Notes: generated from the sequence alone by a model not told the origin. 64,000 nt of DNA from Rosellinia necatrix (GCA_021209875.1 JAGYVD010000001.1:1612001-1676000); one strand, 5' to 3'; positions 11,883-23,786 are shown, counted from the first letter of the stretch. Numbers and translations: made by a program.

Positions 11883-12506
11883 CTAGGAATCCGCACGGTC
11901 GAGTAACTGGAGCACCTTCTCTGTGCTCCGCACCACGCAGAATTCGTCATTTAGAGTCGCTAAGTTGGTCGTGTGTAGCGTTTCCCCATCATACTCCTTG
12001 CTAGCATAGGTGCGACTGTACATGGCCGTTGCGTCCGAAACCACGATGATCTCCCCCGAAGGGCTCTGCCCGGGCGCAACGCCGCCGTGTGGGTGGTCTA
12101 CGACGCGCAAATTGGATGCCATCCGGATAGAAGTACTGACACAATGCCCCGTTGTTAGACCCACGACGACGAGCCGCTGTATGCCAAGACCTCTGATTAC
12201 ATCTTCCAAGTCCGTTCCAACGAAGGCCGAATTGAAGTTTTTGGACCTGACTATCTCGTCCGGCTGCGGCACGGCGTAATCCATGAACTGCACGCCGGGG
12301 CGCGATGGGTGATGGGGGAATTCCTCTGACAGGGAGTGATGGCAAATATGTATCACGTGAGCGTTCTTGGCGGTACGAAATGCTCCCAGTAGTTTAATGA
12401 TGTTGCTTTCGAAATTAGGAGTTGATCTTCCAGTATAGGGCGGTTCGTTGAATCCCTGCTGGATGTCGATGAGGAGAAGGGCGATACGAGGTGAAGCTGT
12501 CGTCAT
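11883..12506 (-). CDS. Isochorismatase-like cysteine hydrolase
   Basis: Intronless, 207 residues, the standard length of the isochorismatase-like (cysteine hydrolase) family. The catalytic triad is visible: Asp14 in LLLIDIQQGF, Lys89 in RSKNFNSAF and Cys122 in GLTTGHCVSTS, the last followed by the expected small-residue helix. Family reactions include hydrolysis of isochorismate, nicotinamide and other amides or vinyl ethers; the sequence alone does not choose among them. Secreted fungal isochorismatases can act in plant salicylate suppression, but this protein has no signal peptide, so that role would require unconventional secretion. It stands alone, with more than 1 kb of intergenic DNA on either side. 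Confidence 0.9.
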   Translation of the reverse strand: MTTASPRIALLLIDIQQGFNEPPYTGRSTPNFESNIIKLLGAFRTAKNAHVIHICHHSLSEEFPHHPSRPGVQFMDYAVPQPDEIVRSKNFNSAFVGTDLEDVIRGLGIQRLVVVGLTTGHCVSTSIRMASNLRVVDHPHGGVAPGQSPSGEIIVVSDATAMYSRTYASKEYDGETLHTTNLATLNDEFCVVRSTEKVLQLLDRADS

Positions 12507-14253
12507 GATAACGAACTGGGGCAGGAACGCGCGGTTGGGGGCAAGAGTAGACCTGGAGCTGTGTTCAAGATGGCGTCAAGGCGCGGAGAGGTGATGAAGA
12601 TGACAGAGGATGCAGCTTCTCTTATATACATACGATGATCGACCTTCGTATCTGCAGCGCCTTAGTTCGACTGGCTCGATATTTTCGGGATTTATAGTGT
12701 GATAAGCTCCGCGTGCCTGCGTCATCGGCTGCTGTGTGTTAGTCACACATACCTATTTCTATCATCTCCATTGGTGCCAAGAAAGCCGTAGTATGCGTAC
12801 AGCTGTAGTGTAGGTGCAAAGTATAAAAGAAGCCAGCATTCGGCTTTATAAGCAACCTATACCCCTTGATGCTCAGAGATAGGTACGCAGTTAGTGACAC
12901 ATAGCGTCGACCTGATCGGTATTAGTAGGCTTCTCATTGATGGCTACGCTTTTTAAGGTGCCTTATTCTAGGTAGCTCCCTGGCATGGGTTGTATTTTGG
13001 CGGTGGCAATGTTGAAAGGGAACCTTTGGAAATATTCTCTGATTACTAGAACTGGGTACATTGTGTATACGCAGGTTGGCACCTATTTGTTACCTTGGGT
13101 ATCCAGCGACAGAAGGATTACCTACAACCTTGTCTCACCACCTCTCCGACGCTCGCCAGATATAACTATCACCGATGTACGTACCTACATATTACATATG
13201 AAATATGTACTGTATTTATTGGTGGGTTAGGTGTTTGTCTCGGCAGGTACCTTGGTATTTCTTTAGCCGGTTCTGCTACCCACCTGGGCGGTTCAACATC
13301 TAGAATGCATGCAGTGGGGGAGGGGAAGGGGTGTAACGTCATGCATGTGCAGGTGGCATGTACGTACGCCCTTAGGTTGCCTCGTATAACCCTCCAGCGT
13401 CTGCATGCAATCTCAGCCACAGTCTCGCGAAGGTAAAGTACTTAAGTTCGGGTGGTTGCTGGCCTGCCCCCACGCTGGCGGCTTTGGCAAGGCGCAACCT
13501 TTGGGCGCGCCACGCCACACCTTCTCCTACCCAATTAGGGATAATCTTCAGGTTCGCTAGCCAGTCATATCACCCGATTCCCTCCCAGGTTGGCTTGCTC
13601 ACCTGGTGGGTAACACACGGGTACACAGTACCTCAATAGCTCTGCCACCAACAGACATTGGACCCACTCGCCCACCGTCAAGTAGGTACCCAAGTACCAA
13701 AGGGACAGCGGGTGGGTGTACCTGGCAGCCTGGATAGGTGCACCCAACGCATCTCGGCAACAGGCTGGAAGCTCTTGACCCTGGGATCACCGATTCCCCA
13801 TCTCCCCTGCTTGCTCATTTCCCTCAGGCCCATCCCTCCAACCTCGAAAACTTCATCGTGACAACCATTCGTTCTACGAGGAGGCAATCGATTGCCGGCT
13901 CCGTCCTCTGAGCATCACACGTGCCGCCCTGCACCCAGTTAGCACCCTACTTGGTTCGTTCGTTTGATTGCCCGGGTATTTCGGTCCATTCGAATCGCAA
14001 TCGGCTTCCTCCCCTGGCCGAGTACCCAACGTACGGCCAGTGCACGGGAATGCGCAGAGAACACGCAACGCCTCTCCACCGCACCGCAGCTTAACGGAAC
14101 TGCCGCCGCTATATCGAAGCCATCACGAGCACGAGGGAGGCCAACCGCGAGTTATTAGTGGCGGCCCAACGCCCTCCTTCGAAGATCCTCCCTACTCGGC
14201 GTCCACGACGGACCGGCTTTTCGATACTCTTGTACAATATTGCGCGCGACAAT
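12507..14253. other. Intergenic, no gene seen
   Basis: Divergent upstream region of the isochorismatase-like and DUF300 genes. Scattered ACCT/AGGT motifs occur (13085-13260, 13610-13720). No coding frame shows family features. Confidence 0.5.
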
Positions 14254-16117
14254 ATGGGGTCGGACTTTTGGAATACGACATGTAACTCCACCCTGGAGAA
14301 CATTCGTAGTATGTATCTCCTTCAAAATAAGCTTCGCTACCCTGTGTTTCTGCAGCGCCGAGAGGCGTGGCGCCAAGCTGCTAAGATCTAGATTGCCGGA
14401 TGCAACATGCTGACCAACTTGTCCGCGATATAGTTGGGTCGGAGGAGAAGCTCGTCGGGAACTTCACCTTTCACGAGCTGGCTTTGATCATTGCCGGAGG
14501 CTCCACGATAGTCGCTTATATCGTGAGCTTCTATCTCATGTGGCAACATGCCCTCAATTACACGAAACCCCGCGAGCAAAAACAGTATGCTTCTTGGTTA
14601 TATCGGTCGCCAGCGGTTAGAAGCTAACTGTGCGCAGCATCATTCGGATCCTCTTCATGGTCCCTATATATGCGACATCGTCCTTTCTCTCTCTCTGGTT
14701 CTATTGGCATGCCATATACTATCAAGTTATCAGCGAAGCCTACGAGGCCTTTGCCATCGCGTCCTTTTTTGCCCTGATGTGCCATCTCGTGGCCCCCGAT
14801 CTTCACGAGCAGAAGCAGTTCTTTCGTCAGATGCAACCTGTTAAACCCTGGATTTTACCCTTGAACTGGTTCGCCAAGTGTTGCGGTGGCGAGCGCGGTT
14901 GCTGGAGAACACCAAAATCAGGGTTAACGTGGTTCAACATAATCTGGATTGGCGTCTACCACTACTGTTTTATTCGTGTCGCCATGACTATCGTTGCCGT
15001 CGTCACGCAGTATTTTGATCGATATTGCGAGAGCTCTAATAGCCCCGTGTTCGCTCATGTCTGGGTATGTTTTTGTGATACGACGATGGCCTGGACACCT
15101 AACATATCGCTAATTCCATCTGGTAATATTTAGGTCATCGTCATCGAAGCCATTGCGGTCACCATCGCTATGTACTGCCTACTGCAGTATTACACACAAT
15201 TTAGGCAACCCCTAGCCGAGCACAAGTTAGGCCTAAAGGTATTGGCTATCAAGCTCGTCGTCTTCTTGTCCTTTTGGCAAACAATAGCCATTTCATTGGC
15301 TACCTCGTCCACTTTTCAACTTGTGAGCCCAAACAAGAAGCTCGCGTATCCCGACTTGAAAGTAGGTATCCCTAGCTTGCTCTTGTGTATTGAGATGGCT
15401 CTATTTGCCGTACTTCACCTCTGGTCTTTTCCCTATACCCAGTACAAGGAAGGTGCCAAGACTAGTTATTACCCCAGTCCTAATCCCTCAATCGGAATAC
15501 CACCCCGGGAGAACGAACACAGGTCTAAGATGGGGGGATTTGCCGGCCTGCGAGCATTTGGCGACGCGTTAAATGTGTGGGATATAGTAAAGGCCTTCGG
15601 TCGAGGAATTCGCTGGCTGTTCGTAGGGGTCAAAAGCCGCCACGAGGATCCAAGCTATCAACTCAAAGCCGACACGAGTTACCCAATGCCGGGCAATTCC
15701 GACGGCAAAAGTACGGACCATCTACCCATTGCGAGCCAGTTTCGGCGGAGTACGTTTGGCTTGCCTAACGCTCCAGCGGAATTGATGCCAGAGGAAAGTG
15801 CTGGGCTTATAGCAAATGCCCAGCCTAATCCCGGGAGCGCGTATGGGAGACAGGCGGATCCATACCAATACTCGACACTCGATGCACAGCCTTATGGCGA
15901 GAACGCCACCAATTATTCTCGGTATGATGACCGAGGCGACATAGGGACGGCTGCGCCGCAGCTCTATGCCTACGATGAGGGCGTGCCTCAACACGGTCCA
16001 GAGGGTAGGGTCGCGGCAAGGACGGGGACAGCGGCGCCGGCACGAAATCCTCGGAACTCAACACAAGTCAAGGTTGGGAATGCGTTATGGGGTCATCAAG
16101 ATCCAAGGTCGGGATGA
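14254..16117 (+). CDS. DUF300 / Ost-alpha-like membrane protein
   Basis: Four exons (14254-14308, 14392-14584, 14638-15064, 15134-16117) give 552 residues. The N-terminus carries NTTC glycosylation-type sequence, then FTFHELALIIAGG opens the first of about seven membrane helices. Diagnostic segments are IIRILFMVPIYA, the EAYEAFAIASFFALMCH helix, FAKCCGG and ESSNSPVFAHVW, all typical of the Solute_trans_a (DUF300) family related to the organic solute transporter alpha subunit. Helices end near residue 330 and the last 200 or so residues are a polar cytosolic tail. Transport function in fungi is unproven. Exon 1 is only 55 bp; its donor could be GTATGT (chosen) or the GTAGTA three bases upstream, changing one residue. 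Confidence 0.85.
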
Positions 16118-17952
16118 GACCTGGGTTGGAACGGTTCCAATTAGAATTACCAGGACCCCCTCTATACTGGCCACTCGGCAGAGAAGAGGGTGACGATCTG
16201 TTCGGTTTGGAGGTATGTCTGATTAGCTCTTGTGGCCTCGTTTTGGCGTTGGGGACCTTGATTTCAATGTCATAAGAGTAGATAAGATTCATGAGGTTAT
16301 TGAGCATTGGGTGCTGCCCAGCCCCTTCGAACCAAGGGTTCGGGGGATGGTATGAAGGGAATGATAGTCGTTCATGTTGGTCTACGGTAGGCGGATAACG
16401 CTGGGGCAGGTTAAATCACGCTGGGTTCCCTGTACAGGGGGAATTAATATATTCTATTCTGCTGCAACTACTTTTGGCTTGGTGGCCCCATATCGGAAAC
16501 ACGATGGGGGCGTGGAGATGGCTGGGCACTGTGCATTCAAACACCATCGATATGTCTGTCTTCGGAGCGGTGTGGCGACGAGGCATAAAGCAAGAGGCGC
16601 AATCATCGTGGCCATCTCGCGGCTGTCATATGTACATATGTATGCACAAATGCACATGCACATGCACTATCTCCGCAAGCGCCGCTCTCGGCGGCCTCAA
16701 CTCTACAAGGCCCTACAAGCAACTATATTTAGTCGAGCTGGTAAATTGAAGGGCGCAGATCATAATTTCCTAAATAAGACTAGATCAACATTGGACAGCA
16801 ACACCTTCTCATTTCAATCAACTTGGGTGAAAATATGTCAACTTACACTGCTATGTATATACGTTGGTACCACATACATGCATGGGGACGTATTTGACTT
16901 AACCTATCGTTCCATTCTAAGTACTCAATCCGAGAGGTAAAGACCAGACCAACGACTTAAGAGCATCCGTGGATGTTTGTGCCACGCACAAGTTGGCACA
17001 ATGCCGTCTCGATACGTGTTATTTCGAAGCACCCAGCCCGATAGAGTTCAGGAGTCCAGTCTAGACCAGGGCCCTGATCCGTACCACGTATGCGCATCTC
17101 TCTCGTTGCCTTGGGCTATAGTTATGTGGCATTGGTGGTGATAATAGCGCTCCAATCAAAAGGCAGAGATTGACTAGACAATTGAAGGTTCAATGATGGA
17201 GGAATGCGGACATCCAGATGTCAATATTTGAGGCTGCGAACGAGCCTATCATTCAATCTTATCGTACCTAAGTACTTATATATATACGAAGTGTAGATAG
17301 GTATTTTCCCTTACTTCTTTTTGAGTTTTCGATGTCAATGATGAAGATGAATAAAGTAAGTGGCCTGTTGTCCCAAGTCGTCAGGCGAACCCCCATGCTG
17401 TTGTGCCTGCATTGATACCCCTATTCTAATACTTGGGCATTTCTTACTTAGGGTACGTGGATAGTAGTGAATAGCGATAATCTGTTGCCATTCGACTTCT
17501 TGTCTTGCACTACTCGACTGCTCTTGCCCGAGTCACTCACTCACTCCCTTTGCCGCGGGCCAGTAGTAGCACCAAGACCAGCCCTCCACGCGCTCCCCTT
17601 TATACGTGTTATGTTGACATCATCACCGCTCCCTACCTACCCGAGTGCCAAGTCCAGGTAGGTAGGTTGCTTGGATATATGATACTACGCCAGGTAGGAG
17701 TTGTACTAGGCACCTGAAGACATCAGGTAAGCAAGGCATGTTACATAGAGCAGAGTTCGCCAACGCCGACTTTACCGCTCTGCAGCGACCATCCGACAAG
17801 CAACGCATACACCAACACCTACATTGATGCGGATATATTCCGTTCGAGGATTGCCCATCATCATCATCATCATCATCATGCGTGCACTCATGCGTGCACC
17901 CATGCACGCCGTGACCCTTCCCACCGCCTCCTCTTCTCTGTCATCGACCGCC
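16118..17952. other. Intergenic, no gene seen
   Basis: No supported gene. A CAT trinucleotide repeat (17855-17880) lies at the right end, just before the GH17 relic, and makes spurious Ile- or Asp-rich frames on the two strands. Confidence 0.5.
17855..17880. repeat. (CAT)n microsatellite
   Basis: Eight or more CAT units in a row. It explains the poly-Ile frame on + and the poly-Asp or poly-Met frames on the minus strand. Confidence 0.85.
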
Positions 17953-18999
17953 AAGCCTGACTTCGACTATGGCTCGATCTTCACCACCACCAAAGCCGCC
18001 AAGACGCAGTCCCGCCGGCTCCAAGGCTGGGCCCGCCGCCGCCGCCGCCGCCGCCGCTGCGGGTTCCGGGCGGCGTGCTCATCGGGCGGGGCGGTCGCGG
18101 GCACGGCGGCGCCTGGACGGGCTGGGACGACGCCTCGGCCCGCGCCCCCGGCCGGGAAGCCTGTCTGGGTCACCGAGACCGGCTACCCCGTCGTCGGCGG
18201 CGGCGGACGGCGGCGCCTCCGTCGGGAACGCCGGGGCATTCCGGAAGTCGGTTGGCTGTCCCATGCTTGGTCGCGTCAAGGTCTGGTAAGTGGATTCGTG
18301 GGCCCCCTCCGCGTGGCTCCCGGGGTGTCGGCCTCCTGCTGAAGGTTCTGTTATATGCAGGGGCTTTAGTGTTGTCTATGGATGTTCTAATGCCAATCTT
18401 GGAGCGTAATTATTAATTTGGGTCTCGGTGGTATGCGCTCTATGGTTCTGTCCCTGACCTGCCCTCTGTACAACTCCGGCTTCGGTATCGTCGGCTGTGG
18501 ATTGACTGCTACACCCCTGTTCGATCTTGTTTGCGATCATTTTGAAGCCGAATCTTCTTCTGTCGCCTCTGCCTCTACCTCTACCTCTACCGGCGAATCC
18601 ATCAACACTAAACCCAGCCCAACGGAGGGAAGTATGCCCACCAAGTCAGCCAAGACTATATCTGAGTCTACGAGTATTTCAGGAGGCGACCATGACGGCG
18701 TTTCAACCTCGAAGTCCTCTCTTGGGGAATCGGCTCATGCCATCCCTACCATCGGCCCTACTTCAACCAGCAGCGAAGTCGATTCAGGTACCAACTCTAG
18801 TACCAGCTTTGGCCTGGGTTCTAGCAGCGACGTGACGCCGGTACAACCCCTGGCATCAGTGGTGTCGCCACATCATTACCACCCGCGACCTCCGCTACAT
18901 CCTCAAGCCCTGCCGGGCAATCTACCGCGTAAATTTTGCCATCCGAAATCCCCCAGCGCCTTGTTTATCGCCGTATTAGCCGCGTTGCTTTCCTTATAG
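17953..18999 (+). pseudogene. GH17 glucan endo-1,3-beta-glucosidase relic (EglC-like), internally deleted
   Basis: The left end encodes a DFDYGSIFTTTKAAKTQS segment that matches the mature N-terminus of fungal GH17 glucanases. It is followed after only about 45 codons by GKPVWVTETGYPV, the GH17 strand holding the catalytic glutamate, so roughly the central 200 or more residues of the barrel are missing. The next GH17 block (ASVGNAGAFRKSVGCPMLG) is in a different frame. A normal-looking intron (18286-18360) then leads to a frame that stops early, while FGIVGCGLTATPLFDLVCD resumes in another frame, followed by a Ser/Thr-rich stretch and a C-terminal hydrophobic tail resembling a GPI signal (ALFIAVLAALLSL). 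Wall glucan remodelling is the role of intact relatives. Several independent breaks and a (GCC)n expansion at 18031-18058 argue for a dead copy. Confidence 0.65.
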
Positions 19000-19714
19000 A
19001 GCGAGAGCATCACTCAGCTCCTCTGACCCGTGGGCCAGGCAGCAGGCGGTGCGCTCCCGATACCTTCAGGCTATGTCCCACGTCAACTCAAGAGAGGACC
19101 CCTCATACTCTCAATGATAAACGGCGTTTTTGGAAGGACAATCGCTTTCCTTCCTATTATTGGCGGGGTTTAATGCAAAGTTCAGTTATGTGGATCGGTA
19201 GCTAATGAAGAGGGCAGCGTGTTTTCATGGACAAGTAGAAGAGGGGGGGCGGTGTATGCGCATATCTACTTGGGCAAAGCAATGAAGGAACTCGGCTGCC
19301 TGAAAGGGAAGTGAATACTAAGGGGCTAAATTGGCCCCGGCGGCATAAAAAGGGGTATAAAATTGCCCATGTAAAATTTGAACAACAGACGGTTCACTTC
19401 AATATCTATAGCCGGGACTAGGCCTTGAAACCCTGACGTCCACCCATGCATTTGATAAATCCAAGTCACATGAGACAATTCAAGCTTGGCCTAATTCTCA
19501 GTTGGCTATAAGTTCTCCATGTGTGAATAGATCGTCTTAAGAAACAAAGTGATGGTTGAAGAGCAAGGATACAGTATTCCCATTAAAGCACTTGGCATGA
19601 TAATATAAATATACTAGCTCCCCTGTAACACTCAATCTACAAAGCTATGGAATAGTTAGATCAGAGCAGCCTGACGATAAGATGCTAGATACATATAACA
19701 CAATCTAGAGAAGC
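19000..19714. other. Intergenic, no gene seen
   Basis: Between the GH17 relic and the end of the NLR-like locus. AT-rich, without supported frames. Confidence 0.45.
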
Positions 19715-19987
19715 CTATAGGCTACTTTCCGCTTGAGCTAATAGATCCCGAAACCTAAGTCTGTCAGTACAACAAAAGTACGGTCTACTTAGAACATGGT
19801 TAATAATCTCGATCGCTCGCGGGACCTGCCCATCTTTAATATAAGCATGGGCAAGCGCGTGCTGGGATGCAAGTCGGCTATAGTCTTGTTCGCGAAGCGT
19901 TTGTCTTTTTATCGCGACAACATGCTCAAGAATCCCGACTGCCCGCGGAACCTGCCCGTTTTTAATATAAGCACGGGCAAGCTCGTG
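19715..19987 (-). pseudogene. Untranslated continuation of the NLR TPR array
   Basis: Directly after the TAG that ends the NLR frame, the same frame stays open for 90 more codons. It encodes one full 42-residue TPR unit (HELARAYIKNGQVPRAVGIL...) and most of another before diverging into unrelated sequence and a final stop at 19715-19717. This shows that the ancestral protein, or another allele, had at least two more repeats. Confidence 0.75.
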
Positions 19988-20670
19988 CTAGGATGCAAGT
20001 CGGCTATAGTCTTGTTCGCGGAGCGTTTGTTTTTTTATTACGACAACATGCTCAAGAATCTCGATCGCCCGCAGGACCTGCCCGTCTTCTATATAAGCAC
20101 GGGCAAGCGTATGCTGGGATATAAGTCGGCTATAGTCTTGTTCGTAAAACGTTTGTTTTTTTATCGCAACAACATGCTCAAGAATTTTAATTGCCCGCGG
20201 GATCTGTCCGTCTTCTATATAAGCACAGGCAAGCTCATGCTGGGATGTAAGTCGGCCATAGTCTTGCTTGCAAAGCGTTTGTTTCTTTATAGCGACAACA
20301 TGCTCAAGAATCTTAATCGCCCGCGGGATCTGTCCGTCTTTTATATAAGCATAAGCAAGCGTGTGCTGGAATGCAAATCTGCTATAGTTTTGTTCGTAAA
20401 ACGTTTGTTTTTTTATCGCGACAACATGCTCAAGGATCTCGATCGCCCGCGGGATCTGTCCGTCTTTTATATAAGCATAAGCAAGGGTGTGCTGGGATGC
20501 AAGTCGGCTATAGTTTTGTTTGCAAAGCGTCTGTTTTTTTATCGCAACAACATGCTCAAGAATCTCGATCGCCCGCAGGACCTGCCCGTCTTGAATATAA
20601 GCACAGGCAAGCTCATGCTGGGATGCAGGTCGGTCGGAGTTATTAATATATGTAGTCTGAGGTGTATCTA
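19796..20670 (-). repeat. 126-bp tandem repeat array (TPR units)
   Basis: About seven consecutive 126-bp units, each 42 codons, inside the NLR locus. Neighbouring units differ at only a few positions, which implies recent duplication or gene conversion. Because 126 is divisible by three and the opposite strand lacks stops, a repeat-derived frame is also open on the + strand. Confidence 0.9.
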
Positions 20671-23133
20671 TCACCCGCTTAAACAATTTATATAACGCCC
20701 TTGCTTTAAATTTTCGTCCCTTTCGGTTTGATTCAGAATAGTTTTCTTCTAATGTTGGTTTAAACTCCCTTTGAGCCTCCTCAAAGACTGTTATGGCGTC
20801 TCTGAATCTTCGGTCGGAATATAAGCATGTCCCAACTCGAAAAAGCAAATTCAATCTCTTTTGTGATTGATTACCACGGCTTCTCTCGAGTGCGCGCAGA
20901 GCATGTGGCAAATACTCTCGCCATCTGTCCTGATTCTCTGGATTGTTGGAAGGGAAAACAGCTTCTAGGGTTTCAAGAGCATTAGCCATGACATTTGAGG
21001 GATGGTCATGATTTTGGATCCAGATTCGGGCCGCCGTATGTACCAGAGCATGCATATCAAATATGTCGCTATCTCCTCGTCTGGCTAGGAAAGAATACTG
21101 ACAGAGCGTGCCGATGGCATTTTCCATGTCAGAATTTCCTCCAATATTCGGCAACAAGGATTGAGGTATTCCTTTCGGCTCAATACATGATATGAAACTT
21201 AGAAATCGGGCGGCGGAGGGATCGAATTTCGCGATCTGTTCAAAGGATACAATCCAGGTGGTTGCTATAGCGTTCTGTGCGCCCTGGTATCGGGTGATGT
21301 TCTCAAATTCTTGGGTTATCATGTTCACCAGGTCTTTTTCTGTTCCGTTTAAAAGGTCAAGGTACTTCCGAATAGGTAATTGATTGCTGTTAATATATGC
21401 AGCAGCATTTACAATTGCCAAGGGGAGGTAGCAGAGCTTCTCAAGCAGCTCTTCTGCTTCTTCCCTGCTTGCTGGTATCGATTGCGGTTGTAACATCTTA
21501 TAGAGACTCATGGCTTCGTGGGAGGTGAGTTGCTCCAAGTCAACTGGTTCATCCTGGGCAACAGATACGGCGACTTTTCTTGATCGTGTGGTGTACAAAA
21601 CCAATCCCTGGTCGCTTTGAGGTAGATACCTGTATATATTATGTGGATTGTTGCTATTGCCAAACACAACTCCAATATCATCCGCATTGTCGACAACAAG
21701 AAGCCAATTCCCAGATCTCTCTGATTCGAGATACCGCTGAACTGAGACTTTGATATCTGAGTTATTTCCGTTTGAGTGGAGGTCCAATCGGCTCGCTATT
21801 TCCGTGTAGGCCTGCTCAAACGTCTCATGGCTTTGCGCTGGTACCCAGAATACGGAGCAATTATGTTGCGTTTCTTTTACCCAATAAGCAAGCTGTAGTG
21901 CCAGTTGGGTTTTACCAATACCACCAAGCCCAAAAATAGCTTGATTCGTATAATCCTTGTCGATAAACTTTGTTTTGAACTTTGCAAATATAGCATCACG
22001 TCCAGTGAATTTCTTGGTTCTTGGAAGGGGAATATAATAACACGGTCGTGTTGGCAAGGGTTCGTTGCCGCTATGAATTGGTTGGCTGGTCGAGGTTCCT
22101 GCATTCATCACAACCGCTCGCGAGACTGATCAGAAATATATGTTAGCATAAATCATTAGCAATCCGTGCTCATATTTGGCCCCCTAACTAACTCTGGGAA
22201 TTATTTACAGTACCCCCTTGTAGTCTGGCCATCTGTGCCTCCAGGCTGTCCGCACTCGTAGAGTATCCCCCCCAACTGGCCGTAGAGGGTAAATTAGACA
22301 ACTTACTTTTTTCAAGCACGCTCTCGTAGACGTCTTCAATATTCCCTCGCACTAATTTGAAGTTGTCCTGATCTATTTGGCTCGACCCGAACTTGCACAC
22401 GCTCTCGTGGCTGGCGTTTAGTTTTACGACATTCTCACGGTCGCCAGGCATGTCTAATTGCGCACTAATTTTCGGAACGACCTACAATCATGAGAATTAG
22501 GGGGATAGAACGATGTAATTTAGTGGGATTACTTACTTCATCTTGGCCACCCCAGAAAGATACAATCTTGTATTCCAGCAATTGGTGCCGCCAATGATCA
22601 CGCATCATGCCAGAGAAAATGCTGCCGCTTTTCAGTGTTTCCAACACATCATCGCCCCTCTGGAAGCCCACACTTATAGCAAGCTTGGCGGCGAGCCCTC
22701 CAAGGCTTAACAAGCCTGAGTCTGCACCTCTATGAGGCGTGGCAAAGAACACTAGGCCATGGGTGGCTTGCTTGGTTGATGTATGAGAAGGGTTGTTGTG
22801 TGCATTGATCAAAGCTTGTTTGACTAATAATCCCCCCATGCTGTGGCGTGGGAATATGATCGGTCGAGAAGGGGTCCTACGCCGCTCGATCCTTATCGCT
22901 TCGAGGAGTTCGTTCGCTTTGCCTACAAAAGTATCTCGGTCTTTTCCATAGACCGCTGTGGCGTTGTATTCGTACAGAAAGATTCGTGATTCGGGTATGT
23001 ATTGAGGAAGGTCGTCCCGAAGCCAAAGCCGACCGGTTGTCCCGGACGGGGTTCGCCATGTATCCCAGGCGTGATCTGCGTCTGGCTTGCTTCGGGGGTT
23101 TAGGCCGTGAACAGCGATAATGCTATATGCCAT
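19988..23133 (-). CDS. NLR-like protein: alpha/beta hydrolase, NB-ARC, TPR repeats (truncated)
   Basis: Three exons (23133-22537, 22481-22214, 22125-19988) join in phase to 1000 residues. Residues 1-200 form a lipase-like alpha/beta hydrolase (IIAVHGLNP at the start, HSMGGLLVKQAL at the nucleophile elbow, ATPHRGAD after it), the SesB-type effector domain of fungal NLR-like proteins. NB-ARC follows: P-loop GLGGIGKT at about 354-361, Walker B WLLVVDNADD, an RNBS-B-like YTTRSRK, LPLAI and an MHD motif (MHALVH). The C-terminus is an array of 42-residue TPR units, five complete ones of high mutual identity. Relatives govern vegetative incompatibility and non-self recognition. A TAG replaces a conserved Gln codon in the sixth unit, so the array ends early. 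The elbow has Arg before HS where Cys or Gly is usual. Confidence 0.88.
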
Positions 23134-23571
23134 TATTAGTTAAGTCCACGGCGACGGAAGCCGTTCATACTCGACTTTTGCCCTATCCCCGGGCACGCCC
23201 GTCGGCTGATCGGGAGGAAACAGTTGTCTCAAGGGCTAAGAGGTGCCTGTAAGCTGGTGTCCGCTTTACAACATAGTACAGTATTGTGGTACTGACCATT
23301 TTCTTGATTATTGTGAGATGTTTTTGAGCGATTGAATAATCCGGACATAATATGGGCTTGAACAACAGGTGTTGACTTGAATTTGTTGTTGCCTGAACTA
23401 ATATTGGGCTCGAGCAGCTGATGAAGGACGTAATTTTGACCCCGCCTTCGAAATATCCAATCACGACGGCAATATTCTCGCTTCAGCATGATTATGTCAT
23501 TACCTATGATTCTATAAGGGTGAGTCTGAAAGAAGAGATCACGCCTATGTAGAGGCTGTGTATGCATTGTC

Positions 23572-23786
23572 TGTCAGATAAATGGATCACATAGCGAGGT
23601 ACCTGCTACCCTAGGGGGTAGCTCTAGAAGCATATCTGTGTATATAAGGACTGAAGACCTCCCACCTAGATTGTAGGCTCAGGAATCAATGATATTGAGC
23701 CCTACCCCTATACTAAGCTATCTACCTACGACCCAGCTGCTGCCTCATAGTGACTAGACCTCACTCTGGATATTCTGAACATCACA
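23572..23786 (+). mobile_element. Solo LTR, copy 1 (215 bp)
   Basis: Begins TGTCA and ends TCACA, and is flanked by a perfect 5-bp target-site duplication TTGTC (23567-23571 and 23787-23791). A TATATAAGG promoter box lies 69 bp from the left end. It aligns along its length with the copies at 55790 and 57537 (same TATA position, shared GGAATCAAT block, similar 3' end). No internal retrotransposon genes are attached. Confidence 0.85.

Noticed and set aside
16374..16940. 188-codon + frame
   Set aside because: No recognisable domain, and other short overlapping frames in the same region are equally plausible by chance.
19796..20695. 299-codon open frame on the + strand across the NLR repeats
   Set aside because: It is the antisense of the TPR array; a 126-bp unit keeps any stop-free register open. 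It lacks domain features.
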